DNA of 64,000 nt, taken from an uncultured Rhodospirillaceae bacterium. GTDB lineage: Bacteria > Pseudomonadota > Alphaproteobacteria > Rhodospirillales > Magnetospirillaceae. The translations under genes and the position numbers were made by a program. The stretch covers positions 1 through 64,000 of the forward strand of contig CAIUSV010000044.1 of assembly GCA_903901915.1 (NCBI GenBank), read 5' to 3'. Numbering within the stretch: the first letter of the stretch is position 1; the number at the start of each line of letters is the position of its first letter. Of the stretch, positions 38,055 through 48,938 are shown one piece after another. Below the pieces are notes generated by a model. The model made no database searches and had not been told where the DNA came from. It saw nothing but the letters and a program-made list of their open reading frames with translations.

Positions 38055-39530
38055 TCAGTCGGAATGGTGGGGCTTGTGCGCCCCGTGATGGCCGACATGC
38101 TCGTCGATCTCGGCCACCCGCAGCACGTTGGTGGTTCCCGAATGGCCGAACGGCACGCCGGCGGTGATGACCACCCGGTCGCCAACCTTGGCGAAGCCTT
38201 CGGTGCAGGCGAAATGCATCGCCTTTTGGACCATCTCGGTGAAGTTGCGCACGTCCTTGGCCAGGACCGAATGTGTCCCCCACACCAGGGCCATCTGGCG
38301 CGCCACCTCGATGTCGGCGGTCACCGACAGGATCGGCGGATCCGGGCGCTCGCGCGCCGCCCGCAGCGTGGTCGATCCCGACGAGGTATAGGTGACGATG
38401 GCCGCCGCCCCCAGGGTATGCGCCACCTGACGCGCGGCGGCGCTTATGGCGTCCTGGGTGGTGCGCTCGGGCTCCAACCGCGAGGCCTCGATAATGACGC
38501 GGTAATGCTGGTCGCCTTCCACCGTGCCGATGATGCGGTCCATCATGGCAACCGCCTCGACGGGAAAATCGCCGGACGCGGTTTCCGCCGACAGCATCAC
38601 CGCATCGGCGCCGTCATAGACGGCGGTGGCGACGTCCGATGCCTCGGCCCGGGTCGGTGACGGCGAGTGAATCATGGATTCCAGCATCTGGGTCGCCACC
38701 ACCACCGGCTTGCCGGCCAGCCGGCAGGCCCGCACGATGCGCTTTTGCAGGATCGGCACCGTCTCGGGCGGACATTCGACCCCCAGATCGCCGCGCGCCA
38801 CCATCACCGCGTCCGAGTATTCGACGATCTCGGCAAGGTGTTCGATGGCCGAGGGCTTCTCCAGCTTGGACAGCAGGCGCACCCGCCCGCCGCCCTCGAC
38901 CTCGGCGATCAGGCGGCGCGCCTCCATTACGTCCTCGGGTCGCTGGACGAAGCTGAGCGCGATCCAGTCCGCCCCCATCTCGACCGCGAAACGCAGGTCT
39001 CGGCGGTCCTTCGCGGTCAGGGGCGAGATCGGCAAGATGACGTTGGGAACGTTGAGGCCCTTGTGGTTGGACAGTTCACCGCCGGTCAACACGGTGGTCT
39101 CGGCGAAATCGCTACCGTGCCGCTCGACCCGGAGGCGGATACGCCCGTCGTCCAGCAGCAGTTCGGCGCCCACCGACAGGGCGGCGAACACTTCGGGATG
39201 GATCAGCGGCGCCCGCAGGGCGGTTCCCAGCGTCTCGCTCATGTCGAGTCGAAAAGCGGCGCCGCTCTCGATACGGACCCGGCCCCCCTGGAAATCGCCG
39301 ACCCGCAGCTTCGGCCCCTGAAGGTCGGCGACCACGGCAATGGGACGGTGAAGTTTTTTCTCGACCTCGCGGATGGCGGCGATCCGCGCCTGATGGTCGT
39401 CGTGGCCGCCATGGCTGAAATTGAGCCGGAACACGTCGGCACCGGCAAGGAACAGGCTTTCGATCGCGGTTTGGGTCGAACTGGCCGGCCCCAGCGTGGC
39501 GATGATCTTGGCGTTTCGCTTCCGTCTCAT
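38055..39530 (-). CDS. pyk: pyruvate kinase
   Basis: RRKRNAKIIATLGPAS, MVARGDLGVECPPETVPILQKRIVRACR, ATQMLESMI. Confidence 0.96.
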   Translation of the reverse strand: MRRKRNAKIIATLGPASSTQTAIESLFLAGADVFRLNFSHGGHDDHQARIAAIREVEKKLHRPIAVVADLQGPKLRVGDFQGGRVRIESGAAFRLDMSETLGTALRAPLIHPEVFAALSVGAELLLDDGRIRLRVERHGSDFAETTVLTGGELSNHKGLNVPNVILPISPLTAKDRRDLRFAVEMGADWIALSFVQRPEDVMEARRLIAEVEGGGRVRLLSKLEKPSAIEHLAEIVEYSDAVMVARGDLGVECPPETVPILQKRIVRACRLAGKPVVVATQMLESMIHSPSPTRAEASDVATAVYDGADAVMLSAETASGDFPVEAVAMMDRIIGTVEGDQHYRVIIEASRLEPERTTQDAISAAARQVAHTLGAAAIVTYTSSGSTTLRAARERPDPPILSVTADIEVARQMALVWGTHSVLAKDVRNFTEMVQKAMHFACTEGFAKVGDRVVITAGVPFGHSGTTNVLRVAEIDEHVGHHGAHKPHHSD

Positions 39531-39550
39531 CGCAAGTTCCCCTCGTGCGG

Positions 39551-40345
39551 TTATGATCCGCCGACGTCCGGCCGCCGGGCCGGCTGTTCGGCGTAGCGGT
39601 CGAGCACCCAACCCAGATGAGCGCGCATGGCGGCCTCGGCCGCCGCCGGATCGCGGGCGCGAATCCCGTCAACTATGGCGCGGTGCTGGGCAAGGATGAC
39701 GCCGTCGTCGGTGCGCGACGGAAACAGACGATAGCGATGGAACTCCAGCATTTCGCGCAGCACGCCGCGAATCACCGCAACGATGTGCAGATAGATGCCG
39801 CTGCGCGACGCCTTGGCGATGGCGAGATGAAAGCGCATGTCGTTTTCGGTCTTGTGCCGGCCGGCGGCGATGTCGGCTTCGGTGGCCGACATGATCCGCT
39901 CAAGCTCGGCGATGTCGTCGTCGCTGCGGTTGAGCGCGGCGCGCACCACCGCCCAGGTTTCCAGGATGGCGCGGATTTCCGCCAGATCGTTCAGATTCTC
40001 GCAATTGACCCTGACCAGTTCCCGCATGCCGGGATCCATCGCCGCCGACGAGGCGATCACCCGGGTACCACCGCCCTGCACCGCATCCAACAGTCCTTGT
40101 GTCTTCAGGCCTTGCAGCGCGGCGCGCACCGAGACACGGCTGACCCCCATCTCCTCGGCAAGCCGGCGCTCGCCGGGCAAACGATGCCCCGGCCCCCATT
40201 CGCCCGAAGCGATACTGGCCAAAATCCGGTCGGCCACCCGCTCGGAGACCAACCCACCGTCCTTTGCCCCAGACTTGTCGGGTGCCCCAGACTTGTCGGG
40301 TGCCCCAGACTTGTCGGGTGCCCCGGACTTGTCAGGACGTGGCAT
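39551..40345 (-). CDS. FadR-subfamily GntR transcriptional regulator (FCD domain)
   Basis: GHRLPGERRLAEEMGVSRVSVRAALQGLKTQGLL wHTH; FCD C-terminal domain. Confidence 0.9.
   Translation of the reverse strand: MPRPDKSGAPDKSGAPDKSGAPDKSGAKDGGLVSERVADRILASIASGEWGPGHRLPGERRLAEEMGVSRVSVRAALQGLKTQGLLDAVQGGGTRVIASSAAMDPGMRELVRVNCENLNDLAEIRAILETWAVVRAALNRSDDDIAELERIMSATEADIAAGRHKTENDMRFHLAIAKASRSGIYLHIVAVIRGVLREMLEFHRYRLFPSRTDDGVILAQHRAIVDGIRARDPAAAEAAMRAHLGWVLDRYAEQPARRPDVGGS
40267..40334. repeat. in-frame 18-bp tandem repeat (~4 units) encoding (PDKSGA)4
   Basis: CCAGACTTGTCGGGTGCC units; last unit diverged by a few bases. Confidence 0.9.
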
Positions 40346-40534
40346 CGTTTTCCCGCATGGCAATGAGACCGCGATATTTTCCGACGTTTCCGGATCGTGC
40401 GCCCGCCCGGTTGCGCCGTCAAGCCGGCGGGTGCACCATGGAATACGGCGCTTCGCTTTTGCGCAATTCGGTACTACAATGCCGACAAACCAAAAAACAA
40501 GACTTGCTACAAACACAGCATGGGAGGAAGTTTC

Positions 40535-41689
40535 ATGAGCTGGAAGCATACCGCCGGGGCCGCCCTGGCGATCGCCTTGAGTGTGACCGGAGCCACCAAT
40601 GCGCTGGCGGCCGACGACATCAAGATCGGCGCATTCCTGTCGGTCACCGGCCAGATGTCGCCCATGGGCGACCCGCAGAAGCGGACCTTCGACATGATGG
40701 TCGAGAAGATCAACGCCGAGGGTGGCGTGCTTGGCCGCAAGATCCAGATGATCATGTACGACGATGGTTCCGAGCCGGAAAAGGCCACCACCTTCGTCAA
40801 GCGCCTGATCGACAACGACAAGGTCGATATCATCATCGGCGGCTCGGGCACCCCCACCAGCATGTCGGTGCTGGGGCTGATCGAACGCGCCGAGATTCCG
40901 TACATGTCGCTGGGCGGCGGCACCGCCATCGGCGACCCGGTGCGCAAGTGGACCTTCAAGTTTCCCCAGTCCGACCGGCTGGCGGCCGAGAAGGTGCTGG
41001 CCGACCTCAAGAAGCGCGGCCTGACCAAGATCGCCCTGCTGTCGGAGAACGTCGGCTTCGGCAAGTCCGGCCATGACCAGACCGTGGCGCTGGCCCCCAA
41101 ATACGGCATCCAGATCCTGATCGACGAGGTCTATTCCCCCAAGGACCCCGACGTCACTCCGCAATTGACCAAGATTCGCGGCACGGCGGGTACCCAGGCG
41201 CTGTTCATCTTCGGCACCGGCACCGGTCCGGCGGTGGTCACCAAGAACCTGCGCCAGCTCGGTATCACCCTGCCGACCTACCAGTCCCACGGCGTCGCTT
41301 CCAAGGAGTTCCTGAAGCTGGTCGGCACCGCCGCCGACGGCACCCGCCTGCCGGCGGGCGCCCAGGCCGTCGCCGAGCAGTTGCCGGCCAACGACCCGCA
41401 GAAGAAAGTCACGATGGACTTCAAGAAGATGTACGAGGACAAGAACAAGCCGCTGGAAGCCGGCCCCCTGCCCGGCCATGGCCTTGATGCGCTGATGATG
41501 ACCATCGACGCCATGAAGCGGTGCAACTGCACCGACAAGGCCAAGCTGCGCGACGAAATCGAAAAGACCAAGGGCTTCGTCGCCACCACCGGCATCTACA
41601 CCTACTCGCCCACCGACCACATGGGCCTTGGCCTCGACGCCTTCCGCATGGTCGAAATCAAGAACGGCGACTGGGTCATCGTCGACTAA
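40535..41689 (+). CDS. ABC transporter substrate-binding protein (branched-chain amino acid/aromatic type)
   Basis: Signal peptide; IKIGAFLSVTGQMSPMGDPQKRTFDMMVEKINAEGGVLGRKI. Confidence 0.93.
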   Translation: MSWKHTAGAALAIALSVTGATNALAADDIKIGAFLSVTGQMSPMGDPQKRTFDMMVEKINAEGGVLGRKIQMIMYDDGSEPEKATTFVKRLIDNDKVDIIIGGSGTPTSMSVLGLIERAEIPYMSLGGGTAIGDPVRKWTFKFPQSDRLAAEKVLADLKKRGLTKIALLSENVGFGKSGHDQTVALAPKYGIQILIDEVYSPKDPDVTPQLTKIRGTAGTQALFIFGTGTGPAVVTKNLRQLGITLPTYQSHGVASKEFLKLVGTAADGTRLPAGAQAVAEQLPANDPQKKVTMDFKKMYEDKNKPLEAGPLPGHGLDALMMTIDAMKRCNCTDKAKLRDEIEKTKGFVATTGIYTYSPTDHMGLGLDAFRMVEIKNGDWVIVD

Positions 41690-41801
41690 GGTCCCTGACG
41701 CCTTCCCTCCCCAGCCATGCCCGTGACACCCACGGGCATGGCAAGGGTGGGGGATAGCCCTTTCCGGGCCTTACGCTGACATCTGGACAGGACCGAACTC
41801 C

Positions 41802-43310
41802 ATGAACGGTGCCGACGAAATCCTGGGGCCGTCTCTGGCCGCCGGGCGGGGCGATCAGCTTGCCCTGGTCTGCGGTGAGCGGACCCTGACCTTCTTCCAA
41901 TTGGAGCGCCTCGCCTGCCGTTTCGGCAATGCCATGACGGCTGCCGGGGTCAAGCGGCAACAGCCGGTGCTGTTGCTGCTCGACGACGGCCCCGAGTTGG
42001 TGGCGTCCTATCTGGGCGCCATGAAGGCTGGGCTGATCGCCGTCGCCCTGAACACCCGATTGGCGGTGAAAGATCTCGCCCATGCCCTCGGCGACAGCGG
42101 TTCACCGCTGCTGCTGGTCGAGAACGAGTTGCGCGACCTTGCCGCCGAAGCCTGCACCCTGGCCCATGTCTCGCCCCGCCTCGTCCCGATGGCGGCGTTG
42201 GACGCTTTTCTCGCCGATGCCTCCGATCGACTGGTATCAGCCGACATGGCGCCCGAGGACACCGCGCTGTGGATGTACACCTCCGGCACCACCGGCCAGC
42301 CCAAGGGCGCGGTGCATGTCCACGCTTCGATCCCGCTGGGGGATCGCCATGTGCGCGAGAACCTGGGGATCCAACCCGGCGACCGCATGTTCTCGACCTC
42401 CAAGCTGTTCTTCGCCTATCCGCTGGGCCACTGCCTGATCGGCGGCCTGCGCGCCGGCGCCACCCTGGTGCTGCATCGCGGCTGGCCCGACGCCGCCGCC
42501 GCCGCCGAGGTCATCACCCGCACCCGACCCAAGGTGGTGTTGTCGGTACCGTCGCTCTACCGCATCCTCGCCAAGGAGGGATTGGGCACCACCGAAGCAT
42601 TCCGCAATGTCCGCACCTGGGTCTCGGCCGGCGAGAACCTGCCGGCCGAACTGTGCCGCCAGTGGATGGACCAGACCGGCGGCCTGATGCTGGAAGGCAT
42701 CGGCTCGACCGAGGCGTTGTTCCTATTCATCGCCAACACTCCCGCGGCCATGAAGCCCGGAGCCTGTGGCCGTCCGCTGCCCTGGGCCGAGGCCCAGTTG
42801 CGCACCCCCACCGGCGAGGTCATCACCGCCGCCGATACGCCCGGCGATCTGTGGGTCCGCATGGCCTCGCTGTTCCGCCGCTACCACAACCGGCCCGACG
42901 TCACCCAGCGGGTGCTAAAGGACGGCTGGTGGAAGACCGGCGATGTCTTCGCCTTCGACGCCGACGGCTGGTGGACGCCGCAAGGACGCTCCGACGACAT
43001 GATCAAGGTATCGGGCCAGTGGGTCAGCCCAGCCGAAGTCGAGGAGGCCGCGCTAGCCGTTCCCGGCGTCGCCGACGCCGTGGCGGTGGGAATACCCAAC
43101 GAGGACGGACTGGTGCGTCTGGTGCTTTATGCCGTCGCCGATGTCGGCGAGCACGAACCGGCGCTGGAAGGGCGCATCGTCGAAACCCTGCGCGGCAAGC
43201 TGGCCATCTACAAGTGTCCACGCAGCGTCCGCTTCCTCGACGCCATACCACGCACCGCCACCGGCAAGGTGCAACGCTTCAAGCTGCGCGAACAGGAGGC
43301 CGCCCCATGA
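41802..43310 (+). CDS. benzoate-CoA-ligase-type acyl-CoA synthetase
   Basis: YTSGTTGQPKGAVH, GWWKTGDVFAFDADGWWTPQGRSDDMIKVSGQWVSPAEVE, PRTATGKVQRFKLR. Confidence 0.9.
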   Translation: MNGADEILGPSLAAGRGDQLALVCGERTLTFFQLERLACRFGNAMTAAGVKRQQPVLLLLDDGPELVASYLGAMKAGLIAVALNTRLAVKDLAHALGDSGSPLLLVENELRDLAAEACTLAHVSPRLVPMAALDAFLADASDRLVSADMAPEDTALWMYTSGTTGQPKGAVHVHASIPLGDRHVRENLGIQPGDRMFSTSKLFFAYPLGHCLIGGLRAGATLVLHRGWPDAAAAAEVITRTRPKVVLSVPSLYRILAKEGLGTTEAFRNVRTWVSAGENLPAELCRQWMDQTGGLMLEGIGSTEALFLFIANTPAAMKPGACGRPLPWAEAQLRTPTGEVITAADTPGDLWVRMASLFRRYHNRPDVTQRVLKDGWWKTGDVFAFDADGWWTPQGRSDDMIKVSGQWVSPAEVEEAALAVPGVADAVAVGIPNEDGLVRLVLYAVADVGEHEPALEGRIVETLRGKLAIYKCPRSVRFLDAIPRTATGKVQRFKLREQEAAP

Positions 43311-44257
43311 AAGCCATGGTGATCGATGCATTCGGCGGCCCCGAGGCCATGCATATGGCCGACATTCCCACTCCCGTCCCCGCTTCCGGCGAGGTGCTGA
43401 TCCGCATCCGCGCCACCAGCGTCAATCCGGTGGAGTGGAAGATCCGCGACGGCCACCTGTCCCGGCTGTTCCCCTGCTCGTTCCCGCTGATCCTGGGCTG
43501 GGACGCCGCCGGCACCGTCGCCGCGATGGGCGAAGGCGTCACCGGCTTTTCCCCGGGCGACAGGGTGTGGTCGTACTGCCGCAAGCCGGACATCCAATGG
43601 GGCACCTACGCCGAATACGTCACCATGGCGGCCGAATCGGTGGCACCGATGCCGGCCGTCCTGTCCTTCGCCCAGGCATCGACCATTCCCCTGGTCGGGC
43701 TGACCTCGTGGCAGTCTCTGTTCGACGTCGGCGCCATCCGCCCCGGCCAATTCGTGCTGATCCATGCCGGCGCCGGCGGCATCGGCAGCCTGGCGATACC
43801 GCTGGCCAAGTGGGCGGGCGCGACGGTGATCGCCACGGCGCGGACGGTCAATCACGACTATGTGCGGGGCCTGGGCGCCGACCACGTCATCGACTACACC
43901 GCCCAGGACTTCGTCGCCGCCACCAAGGCCATCGCCCCCGAAGGCGTCGACATGGCCTTCGGCACCGTCGGCGGCGAGGTGCTGACACGCAGCTACGCGG
44001 CGGTCAGGCGGGGCGGCATTCTGGTCTCCGTCACCGACCGCATCGACGCCGATCGGGCCGAACGCCACGGCATCCGCGTCGCCTATGTCTTCGTCGCCCC
44101 CAACGGCCAGCAGTTGCGCCGTCTCGCCGCCCTGGTGGACGGTGGCACCCTGCGACCGCCCGAGATCGAGGAAATGCCCCTAGACCGTGCCGCCGAGGCG
44201 CTGGAACGCAACAAGCTGGGCCATGTCCGCGGCAAGATCGTGCTGAACGTCGGGTAG
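43307..44257 (+). CDS. NADP-dependent medium-chain oxidoreductase (quinone oxidoreductase-like)
   Basis: MKAMVIDAFGGPEAM...GWDAAGTVAAMGEGV...LIHAGAGGIGSLAIPLAKWAGA; ATGA overlap with the upstream ligase. Confidence 0.92.
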   Translation: MKAMVIDAFGGPEAMHMADIPTPVPASGEVLIRIRATSVNPVEWKIRDGHLSRLFPCSFPLILGWDAAGTVAAMGEGVTGFSPGDRVWSYCRKPDIQWGTYAEYVTMAAESVAPMPAVLSFAQASTIPLVGLTSWQSLFDVGAIRPGQFVLIHAGAGGIGSLAIPLAKWAGATVIATARTVNHDYVRGLGADHVIDYTAQDFVAATKAIAPEGVDMAFGTVGGEVLTRSYAAVRRGGILVSVTDRIDADRAERHGIRVAYVFVAPNGQQLRRLAALVDGGTLRPPEIEEMPLDRAAEALERNKLGHVRGKIVLNVG

Positions 44258-44265
44258 AGACGCCA

Positions 44266-45927
44266 CTACACGCGAACCAGATGGACCTCGGTAATCGGCT
44301 TCTTGCCGTGGCTGTCCCGCAGCGAGCGGCGCACCGCCAGACGGGCGGCCTCCCGCACCACGCCGTCATCACGCCGGGCCTTGAGCGGCAATTCCTCGAC
44401 GGCATCACGCACCGCCTCGACCACCACCTCGTGCTCCTCGGCCTCGTGGGCGGAATCCAGCAGGCCCAGCGCGGTCAGCTGGGGATCGCCCAGCAGCCTG
44501 CCCGCCTTGTCCAGCACCACCGTCACCACCGCCGAGCCGTTGAACACCATGCGGCGGCGATTGCGCAGAATCTCCGAATCCAGACGGACGATGCGGGGAC
44601 CGTCCTGACACAGCCGGCCGGTGGCGACGTGGTCCACCACCTCGGCGGGACCAGGCGCCAGCCGCAGCACATCGCCATTGACGATTTCCACCGCCTCGGC
44701 GACGCCGCATGACCGGGCCAGCCTTGCGTGCTCCTGGAGGTGGCGGGCTTCGCCGTGAACCGGCACCGCGATCCGTGGCCGCACCAGCCGGTACATCTCC
44801 TGCATGTCCTCGCGGGCGGGATGGCCGGAGACGTGGACGAACTCGTCCTTCTCGGTCACCACCTCGACGCCCAGGCGGACCAGTTCATTTTGAAGGTGAT
44901 AGATCGGCTTCTCGTTGCCCGGAATGATGCGCGACGAGAAAATCACCACGTCGCCCTTGCCCAAGGTCACATGGGGATGGTCGCCCGAGGCGATGCGAGC
45001 CAGCGCCGCCCGTGGTTCGCCCTGGCTGCCGGTACAGATGTACAGCACCTTGTCCTTGGGCAGATAGCCGGCGTCATGCTCGGTGAGGAACGGCGGCAGA
45101 TCGGACAGATAGCCGTTTTCCCGCGCCGCCTTGTCGATGCGCCACAGCGACCGCCCGACCAGGGCGACGTTGCGGTCATTGGCCGCCGCCGCCACGGCGA
45201 TGCTTTCCAGCCGCGCCACGTTGGTGGCAAAGCACGATACCGCCACCCGACCATCGTAGCGCCCCAACAGACCGATCAGGCTGGCCCGCACCTGGGATTC
45301 CGAGCCGGTATGCCCCCGGCTGAAGACATTGGTGGAATCGCCGACCAGCGCCAGCACCCCCTCCTTGCCGGCACGGCGAAGCGCCTCGAAGTCGGTGGGC
45401 AGCCCCAGCAGCGGGTCGGGATCGAACTTCCAGTCGCCGGTATGGATCACCGTGCCGACCGGCGTGCGGATGGCCAGCACATTCGGTTCGGGAATGGAAT
45501 GAGTGACCGAGATCATTTCGATATCGAACGGACCGGCGGTGAAGCGCGAGCCCAATTCAACTACATTGAGAGGCACCCGCCCCTGCAAGCCGGTCTCGTG
45601 TAGCTTGTTGCGCAGGATCGAGGCCGAGAACGGAGTTGCCCACACCGGACAGCCCAACCGCTCCCACAGGTACTGAATCGCCCCCAGGTGATCCTCGTGG
45701 CCGTGGGTCACCACCAGCCCGACCAGATCGTCACGCCGCTCGGCGATCCACTCGGGATCGGCCATCACCACGTCGATCATCGGCATGGTGTCGTCGCCGA
45801 ACGACACTCCCAGATCCACCATCAGCCACTTGCCGCCGAAACCGTACAGCGACAGGTTCATACCAATCTCACCCGCGCCCCCAAGCGGCAGGTAGACAAG
45901 CTCGGCCCCCGATCCGGTCAGGTTCAT
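44266..45927 (-). CDS. ribonuclease J
   Basis: [55 protein letters not shown]. Confidence 0.95.
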   Translation of the reverse strand: MNLTGSGAELVYLPLGGAGEIGMNLSLYGFGGKWLMVDLGVSFGDDTMPMIDVVMADPEWIAERRDDLVGLVVTHGHEDHLGAIQYLWERLGCPVWATPFSASILRNKLHETGLQGRVPLNVVELGSRFTAGPFDIEMISVTHSIPEPNVLAIRTPVGTVIHTGDWKFDPDPLLGLPTDFEALRRAGKEGVLALVGDSTNVFSRGHTGSESQVRASLIGLLGRYDGRVAVSCFATNVARLESIAVAAAANDRNVALVGRSLWRIDKAARENGYLSDLPPFLTEHDAGYLPKDKVLYICTGSQGEPRAALARIASGDHPHVTLGKGDVVIFSSRIIPGNEKPIYHLQNELVRLGVEVVTEKDEFVHVSGHPAREDMQEMYRLVRPRIAVPVHGEARHLQEHARLARSCGVAEAVEIVNGDVLRLAPGPAEVVDHVATGRLCQDGPRIVRLDSEILRNRRRMVFNGSAVVTVVLDKAGRLLGDPQLTALGLLDSAHEAEEHEVVVEAVRDAVEELPLKARRDDGVVREAARLAVRRSLRDSHGKKPITEVHLVRV

Positions 45928-46706
45928 TCCGTCGCCAATCCGGCGTTACGGCGGTGGATCTCCAACAGGCCGCGCAAGGTGAGGTCGGCGTCCAGCGCCT
46001 CGATCACCTTGGTGGCCTCGGCGAACAGCGGCGCTAGGCCGCCGGTGGCGACCACCAGCATTTCCGAGCCGAACTCCTCCTTGATGCGGCGGATCAGCCC
46101 TTCGATCAACCCGACATAACCCCAGAAAATGCCCGACTGCATCGCCGGCACCGTGGCGCGGCCGATCACCTGCTTGGGCCGTCCGATGGCGACGCGCGGC
46201 AACTTGGCAGCGGCCATGTGCAGCGCCTCCAATGACAGGTTGATGCCCGGGGCGATGGCGCCGCCGCAGTAATTGCCGTCGCCGTCGACCACATCGAAGG
46301 TGGTGGCGGTGCCGAAATCGATGACGATCAGCGGCCCCTTGTAATATTTGTGCGCCGCCACGGCGTTGACCAGGCGGTCGGCGCCCACTTCCTCGGGGCG
46401 GTCGAGCAGCACCGACAGGCCGAGATAAACCCCGTCATCGCCCACCACCAGCGGTTCGCAATGGAAATAGCGCCGGCACAGCGTCTTCAGCCCGAACACC
46501 ATGGCCGGCACCACGCTGGCGATGATGGCCGCGGTGATGTCTTGGCGGTTCAGCCCCTCGATGGTCAGCAACTGGGCCAGCCACACCCCCAACTCGTCGG
46601 CGGTGCGCTCGGTATCGGTCGAGGCGCGCCACTCGCCGCGGCGCTGGTCGCCGTCATAGACGGCGAAGACGATATTGGTGTTGCCCGAATCGATGGCAAG
46701 CAGCAT
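45924..46706 (-). CDS. coaX: type III pantothenate kinase
   Basis: [19 protein letters not shown]...[28 protein letters not shown]. Confidence 0.96.
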   Translation of the reverse strand: MLLAIDSGNTNIVFAVYDGDQRRGEWRASTDTERTADELGVWLAQLLTIEGLNRQDITAAIIASVVPAMVFGLKTLCRRYFHCEPLVVGDDGVYLGLSVLLDRPEEVGADRLVNAVAAHKYYKGPLIVIDFGTATTFDVVDGDGNYCGGAIAPGINLSLEALHMAAAKLPRVAIGRPKQVIGRATVPAMQSGIFWGYVGLIEGLIRRIKEEFGSEMLVVATGGLAPLFAEATKVIEALDADLTLRGLLEIHRRNAGLATE

Positions 46707-46718
46707 GAAACGACTCCG

Positions 46719-47465
46719 TCAGGCTCCCGGAAAGAACACATCGCCGGCCAGAATACGCCGCCGGCCGGCTTCCCCCTGATCCAGCAGCAGGGCGCCTTCC
46801 TCGTCAAGGCCGGCGAATACCCCGGCCAACGTCTCCGCCTCCAGCCGCACCACCACCTGCGCGCCCACTCCCCGCGCCCGCTTGATCCATTCGTGGCGGA
46901 TCGGGGCGAAACCGGATTGGCGCCACACCTCCAGCCACGGGACGAAGCGGCGGCAAATCGCCGTCAGCACCTCGGGCACCCCGCCGGTCCACCCCACCTC
47001 GGCCAGGGCAACCGCCGCATAAAGGCTTTGGCCCGGCGGCGGGGCGCGCTCGACGTCAACCCCCAGTCCCAGAACCAACCAGCCGTCACCGGCGGCTTCC
47101 AGCAGCATGCCGGCGACTTTCTTGCCGTTACACAGCACGTCGTTAGGCCACTTGCAGCGAAATTCGGCGGCGGTCACCAGATCTTCAAGCCCCTCGGCAA
47201 CCGCCAGCGCGGCGGCAAAGCCGATTTGCGCGGCCTCGGCCAGGGGGCGATCCAGCCGGATCAGGATCGAAGCGTGCAGGTTGCCCGCCGGGCTTTCCCA
47301 ATGACGGCCGCGCCGACCGCGACCGGCGGTCTGAGTTTCGGCGGAAATCACCAGAAGATCGGCGGCGGTGCCGTCAGACACCAGCCGCCGCGCTTCGTCA
47401 TTGGTACTGCCGACACTGCCCAGCCGGATATGGCGGCAGGGCGGCGGCGGCTTGCCAGCGATCAT
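46719..47465 (-). CDS. birA: biotin--[acetyl-CoA-carboxylase] ligase
   Basis: [54 protein letters not shown]. Confidence 0.95.
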   Translation of the reverse strand: MIAGKPPPPCRHIRLGSVGSTNDEARRLVSDGTAADLLVISAETQTAGRGRRGRHWESPAGNLHASILIRLDRPLAEAAQIGFAAALAVAEGLEDLVTAAEFRCKWPNDVLCNGKKVAGMLLEAAGDGWLVLGLGVDVERAPPPGQSLYAAVALAEVGWTGGVPEVLTAICRRFVPWLEVWRQSGFAPIRHEWIKRARGVGAQVVVRLEAETLAGVFAGLDEEGALLLDQGEAGRRRILAGDVFFPGA

Positions 47466-48925
47466 CCGGCGGCGGGAAACAGCACCGCCGCCGCCGCCTT
47501 GGCGCTGATCACCAACGGTCCGGGAAGGAAAGTGAAGGCCAGAACCACCAGGGTAGCCACCGCCATCACCACGCCCATGGCACGGCCGACCGGGCGGTCG
47601 AACGCTTCGGCGGCTTCATCAAAATACATCACCTTGATGATGCGCAGGTAGTAATAGGCGCTCACCACCGAGGACAGCACGCCCAGGATGGCCAGGGTGT
47701 ACATGTGGGCCTCGATCGCCGCCATGAAGACGTAGAACTTGCCCCAGAACCCCGCCAGCGGCGGAACACCCGCCATGGAGAACATCAGCACCGCCATCAC
47801 CACGGCCATGGCCGGATTGGTCTTGGACAGACCGGCCAGATCGTCGATGCCTTCCAGCATGCGGCCCTTTTGGCGCATGGACAGTATGACGGCGAACACA
47901 CCGACATTCATGAACAGGTAGATCGCCAGATAGATCAGCACGCCCTGGATACCCAGGTCGGACCCCGACGCGATGCCCACCAGCATGAAGCCCACATGGC
48001 CGATGGCGCTATAAGCCATCAGTCGCTTGATATTGCTTTGTACGATGGCGGCAAAGGCGCCGACGAACATCGAGGCGATGGACAGGAAAGTCACCACCTG
48101 GCGCCACTGGTCGGCAAGCTCGCCGAACGGACCGGTCAGGACGCGGGTCAGCAGGCACATCGCCGCGATCTTGGGCGCCACCGCGAAGAACGATGTCACC
48201 GGGGTCGGAGCGCCTTCGTAGACGTCAGGCGCCCACATGTGGAACGGCACCGCCGAGATCTTGAACGACAGCCCCGCCAGCACGAACACCAGACCGGCGA
48301 TGACGCCGAAATTAACCGCCGTCCCATGGCCGTGGCCGTCGGCGAAGACCTTGGCCAACCCCTCGAACGAGGTGGTGCCGACAAAGCCGTACAGCAGCGA
48401 GGCGCCGTACAGCAGCATACCCGACGCCAGCGCGCCAAGGACGAAGTACTTCAACCCCGCTTCGGTGGCGCGATGGTTGTCGCGGTGATAGGCCGCCAGC
48501 ACATACAGCGACAGGCTTTGCAGTTCCAGGCCGAGGTAAAGCGACATGAAGTCGTTGGCCGAAACCATCATCATCATGCCCAGCGTGGCGAACAGTACCA
48601 GCACCGGATACTCGAAGCGCCCGATCTGCTCCTTCTCAAGGAAGGGCAGCGACATGGCGCAGGTCATGGCCGAAGCCAGCAGGATCAGCGCCTTGGCGAA
48701 ACCGGAGAACCGGTCGGCGACGAAGGCGCCGTTGAAGGCAAGGTGACGGTCGGCGCCCAGCGACGACACCAGCACCATGGCCGCCGCCAGGACCAGGATG
48801 GTAAGCACCGAGATCGGCCGCGTATTGTCCTCCTTGCGGAAGACGCCGAGCATCAGCAGCGCCATTCCGGCGATGGCGACGAACACTTCCGGCAGCACCG
48901 GGACGAGGTCGAGAGTCTGAATCAC
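47462..48925 (-). CDS. nuoN: NADH-quinone oxidoreductase subunit N
   Basis: Multi-TM antiporter-like subunit at its conserved place in the nuo operon; GTG start. Confidence 0.95.
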   Translation of the reverse strand: MIQTLDLVPVLPEVFVAIAGMALLMLGVFRKEDNTRPISVLTILVLAAAMVLVSSLGADRHLAFNGAFVADRFSGFAKALILLASAMTCAMSLPFLEKEQIGRFEYPVLVLFATLGMMMMVSANDFMSLYLGLELQSLSLYVLAAYHRDNHRATEAGLKYFVLGALASGMLLYGASLLYGFVGTTSFEGLAKVFADGHGHGTAVNFGVIAGLVFVLAGLSFKISAVPFHMWAPDVYEGAPTPVTSFFAVAPKIAAMCLLTRVLTGPFGELADQWRQVVTFLSIASMFVGAFAAIVQSNIKRLMAYSAIGHVGFMLVGIASGSDLGIQGVLIYLAIYLFMNVGVFAVILSMRQKGRMLEGIDDLAGLSKTNPAMAVVMAVLMFSMAGVPPLAGFWGKFYVFMAAIEAHMYTLAILGVLSSVVSAYYYLRIIKVMYFDEAAEAFDRPVGRAMGVVMAVATLVVLAFTFLPGPLVISAKAAAAVLFPAAG

Positions 48926-48938
48926 GTCGGCATCTCCC

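Noticed and set aside
40267-40334. Possible CRISPR-like repeat array
   Set aside because: 18-bp direct repeats are contiguous without spacers and lie in frame in a coding region; no cas genes.
39551-41620. 689-aa minus ORF extending across the ABC binding-protein gene
   Set aside because: Only the 39551-40345 portion is the GntR protein; the rest is antisense to the plus-strand substrate-binding protein.
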